DNA from: Clostridium sp.
GTDB lineage: Bacteria; Bacillota_A; Clostridia; Lachnospirales; Lachnospiraceae
NCBI GenBank assembly: GCA_023666975.1
Contig: JAMPAW010000204.1
Coordinates: forward strand, 1 to 5,503
Reading direction: 5' to 3'
DNA length: 5,503 nt
Program-made: the position numbers and the translations under genes
In this document: piece by piece, positions 4,739-5,503 of the stretch
How the letters are laid out: every line of letters begins with the position of its first letter
Numbering within the stretch: position 1 is the first letter of the stretch
The notes under the pieces: model-generated
What the model was told of the DNA's origin: nothing
Seen by the model: the letters and a program-made list of their open reading frames with translations, nothing else
Databases searched by the model: none

Positions 4739-5503
4739 ATGAGGACTCCTATGTTCAGCATTATCGTGGTTTCCCTGAATCCGGGCCACAAGCTGGTGGA
4801 TACTGTGAAAAGCATAGCGGGACAAAGCTATACGGATTATGAAGTGATCGTGAAGGACGGGGGCTCCGAAGACGGCTCTTTGGAGGCGCTTCGGGAATAT
4901 TTGTCCGGACAGGGCCGTCCGGCGCAGGGAGCGGTTTCCGGAGGCGGAAAGGATACCCCTGCAGATGGGGCGGCGCCGAAAAGGTTTCCTGCAGTGCGCA
5001 TTTTGGAGCAGGCGGACGAAAGTATATACGATGGGATGAACCAGGCGGCTCAGGCGGCCTTGGGGGAATATTTGTATTTTTTAAACTGCGGAGACGTGTT
5101 TACCTCCGGGACGGCGCTGGAACAGGCGGCCGGAGAGATCGGCAGGCATTTGGAAGCGGGCGCTTCCGCGAGGAACATTTTTTACGGGAACATTTTTGAC
5201 GCACTGCGGCGGCAGGCCGTGTCCTCCAATCCTCATATAGACGCCTTTGCCTGCTATCGGAACGTTCCCTGTCATCAGGCCTGTATTTACCATTACAGCC
5301 TGTTTTCCAAACGGGGGTATGAACCAAAGTACCGGGTGAGGGCGGATTATGAACATTTTCTGTGGTGCTATTTTTCGGAAAAAGTAAGACCGCTGTATAT
5401 TCCGGTAACGCTGGCCTCCTACGAGGGAGGCGGTTTTTCGGAAACGCCGGAGAACCGAAAATGTTCCGCACGGGAGCACCGGGAGATCACCGCGCGGTAT
5501 CTG
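4739..5503 (+). CDS. Family-2 glycosyltransferase, 3' end beyond the window
   Basis: An open frame of 255 codons runs to the window edge. FSIIVVSLNPG (6-16) and YEVIVKDGGSEDGS (34-47) are the nucleotide-binding opening of a GT-A fold. YDGMNQA (97-103) and YLYFLNCGDVF (111-121) hold the metal-binding region, with NCGD where NADD or NAGD is more common. CHQACIYHYSLF (178-189) and RADYEHFLW (201-209) are typical of this subgroup, which resembles colanic-acid-type glycosyltransferases. Residues about 57-82 are a Gly/Ala-rich insert before the conserved core. ATG 4739 follows GAGG (4726-4729) by nine bases; the in-frame ATG at 4730 abuts that site, and the one at 4751 is a weaker alternative. It is likely cytoplasmic or membrane-associated and works in the same glycan pathway as its neighbours. 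Confidence 0.92.
   Translation, partial: MRTPMFSIIVVSLNPGHKLVDTVKSIAGQSYTDYEVIVKDGGSEDGSLEALREYLSGQGRPAQGAVSGGGKDTPADGAAPKRFPAVRILEQADESIYDGMNQAAQAALGEYLYFLNCGDVFTSGTALEQAAGEIGRHLEAGASARNIFYGNIFDALRRQAVSSNPHIDAFACYRNVPCHQACIYHYSLFSKRGYEPKYRVRADYEHFLWCYFSEKVRPLYIPVTLASYEGGGFSETPENRKCSAREHREITARYL

Noticed and set aside
5081..5479. Two overlapping minus-strand frames over the second glycosyltransferase
   Set aside because: Both are antisense to a conserved GT-2 reading frame and are rich in Arg/Pro, as is typical of shadows.
1..5503. CRISPR array, tRNA or rRNA genes
   Set aside because: No regularly spaced repeats, cloverleaf sequences or rRNA-like segments were seen on either strand by eye.

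Overview
The window reads like accessory DNA from a low-to-medium-GC Firmicute, most likely a gut-type Clostridium relative such as Lachnospiraceae. This rests on strong AGGAGG-type ribosome sites, TTG starts, and the kinds of protein present: a clostridial Rpn/PDDEXK nuclease, a Sel1 protein, a PIN-domain remnant with a small partner, and a polysaccharide acyltransferase and glycosyltransferases. The genus is inferred from protein style, not shown by any marker gene.

Positions 1 to about 2600 are an array of small genes and gene remnants, all read on the minus strand. In transcription order (right to left) they are: a decayed unidentified gene (2601-2347, one in-frame TGA); a full-length Rpn-family nuclease (2253-1453) behind its own promoter; a gene of unknown family broken by about three frameshifts (1438-1081); an intact Sel1-repeat protein (1012-584); a collapsed PIN toxin with only its N- and C-terminal ends fused (522-397); an overlapping small antitoxin-like gene that has lost its last codons to a frameshift (425-240); a 26-codon overlapping ORF (230-150); and the first codons of another gene leaving the window (35-1). 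Three promoter-like sites with the same unusual -35 box (GTGTAA, 17-nt spacer, TATAAT or TATTAT) stand before the edge gene, the PIN remnant and the Rpn gene. Two of them are near-copies, so genes may have been acquired as units that carry a promoter.

Positions about 2595 to 5503 are plus-strand and form part of a cell-surface polysaccharide locus: a membrane acyltransferase of the Acyltransferase-3 family, split by a frameshift at a run of six G (N-terminal piece 2595-2732, main frame 2729-3661); a family-2-type glycosyltransferase (3784-4560); a 178-base gap with two tandem perfect hairpins; and a second family-2 glycosyltransferase (4739 to beyond the window end). The expected combined job is building and O-acylating an exopolysaccharide, capsule or wall-linked glycan. 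The acyltransferase is AT-rich and both glycosyltransferases are visibly GC-richer, as expected for a mosaic locus.

I do not see a clearly new multi-gene system. The most interesting points are a possible intragenic small protein at the 3' end of the Rpn gene (strong Shine-Dalgarno before Met214), the shared promoter module, the parallel decay of a PIN toxin and its partner, and the homopolymer frameshift that separates the acyltransferase's conserved histidine from the rest of the enzyme.
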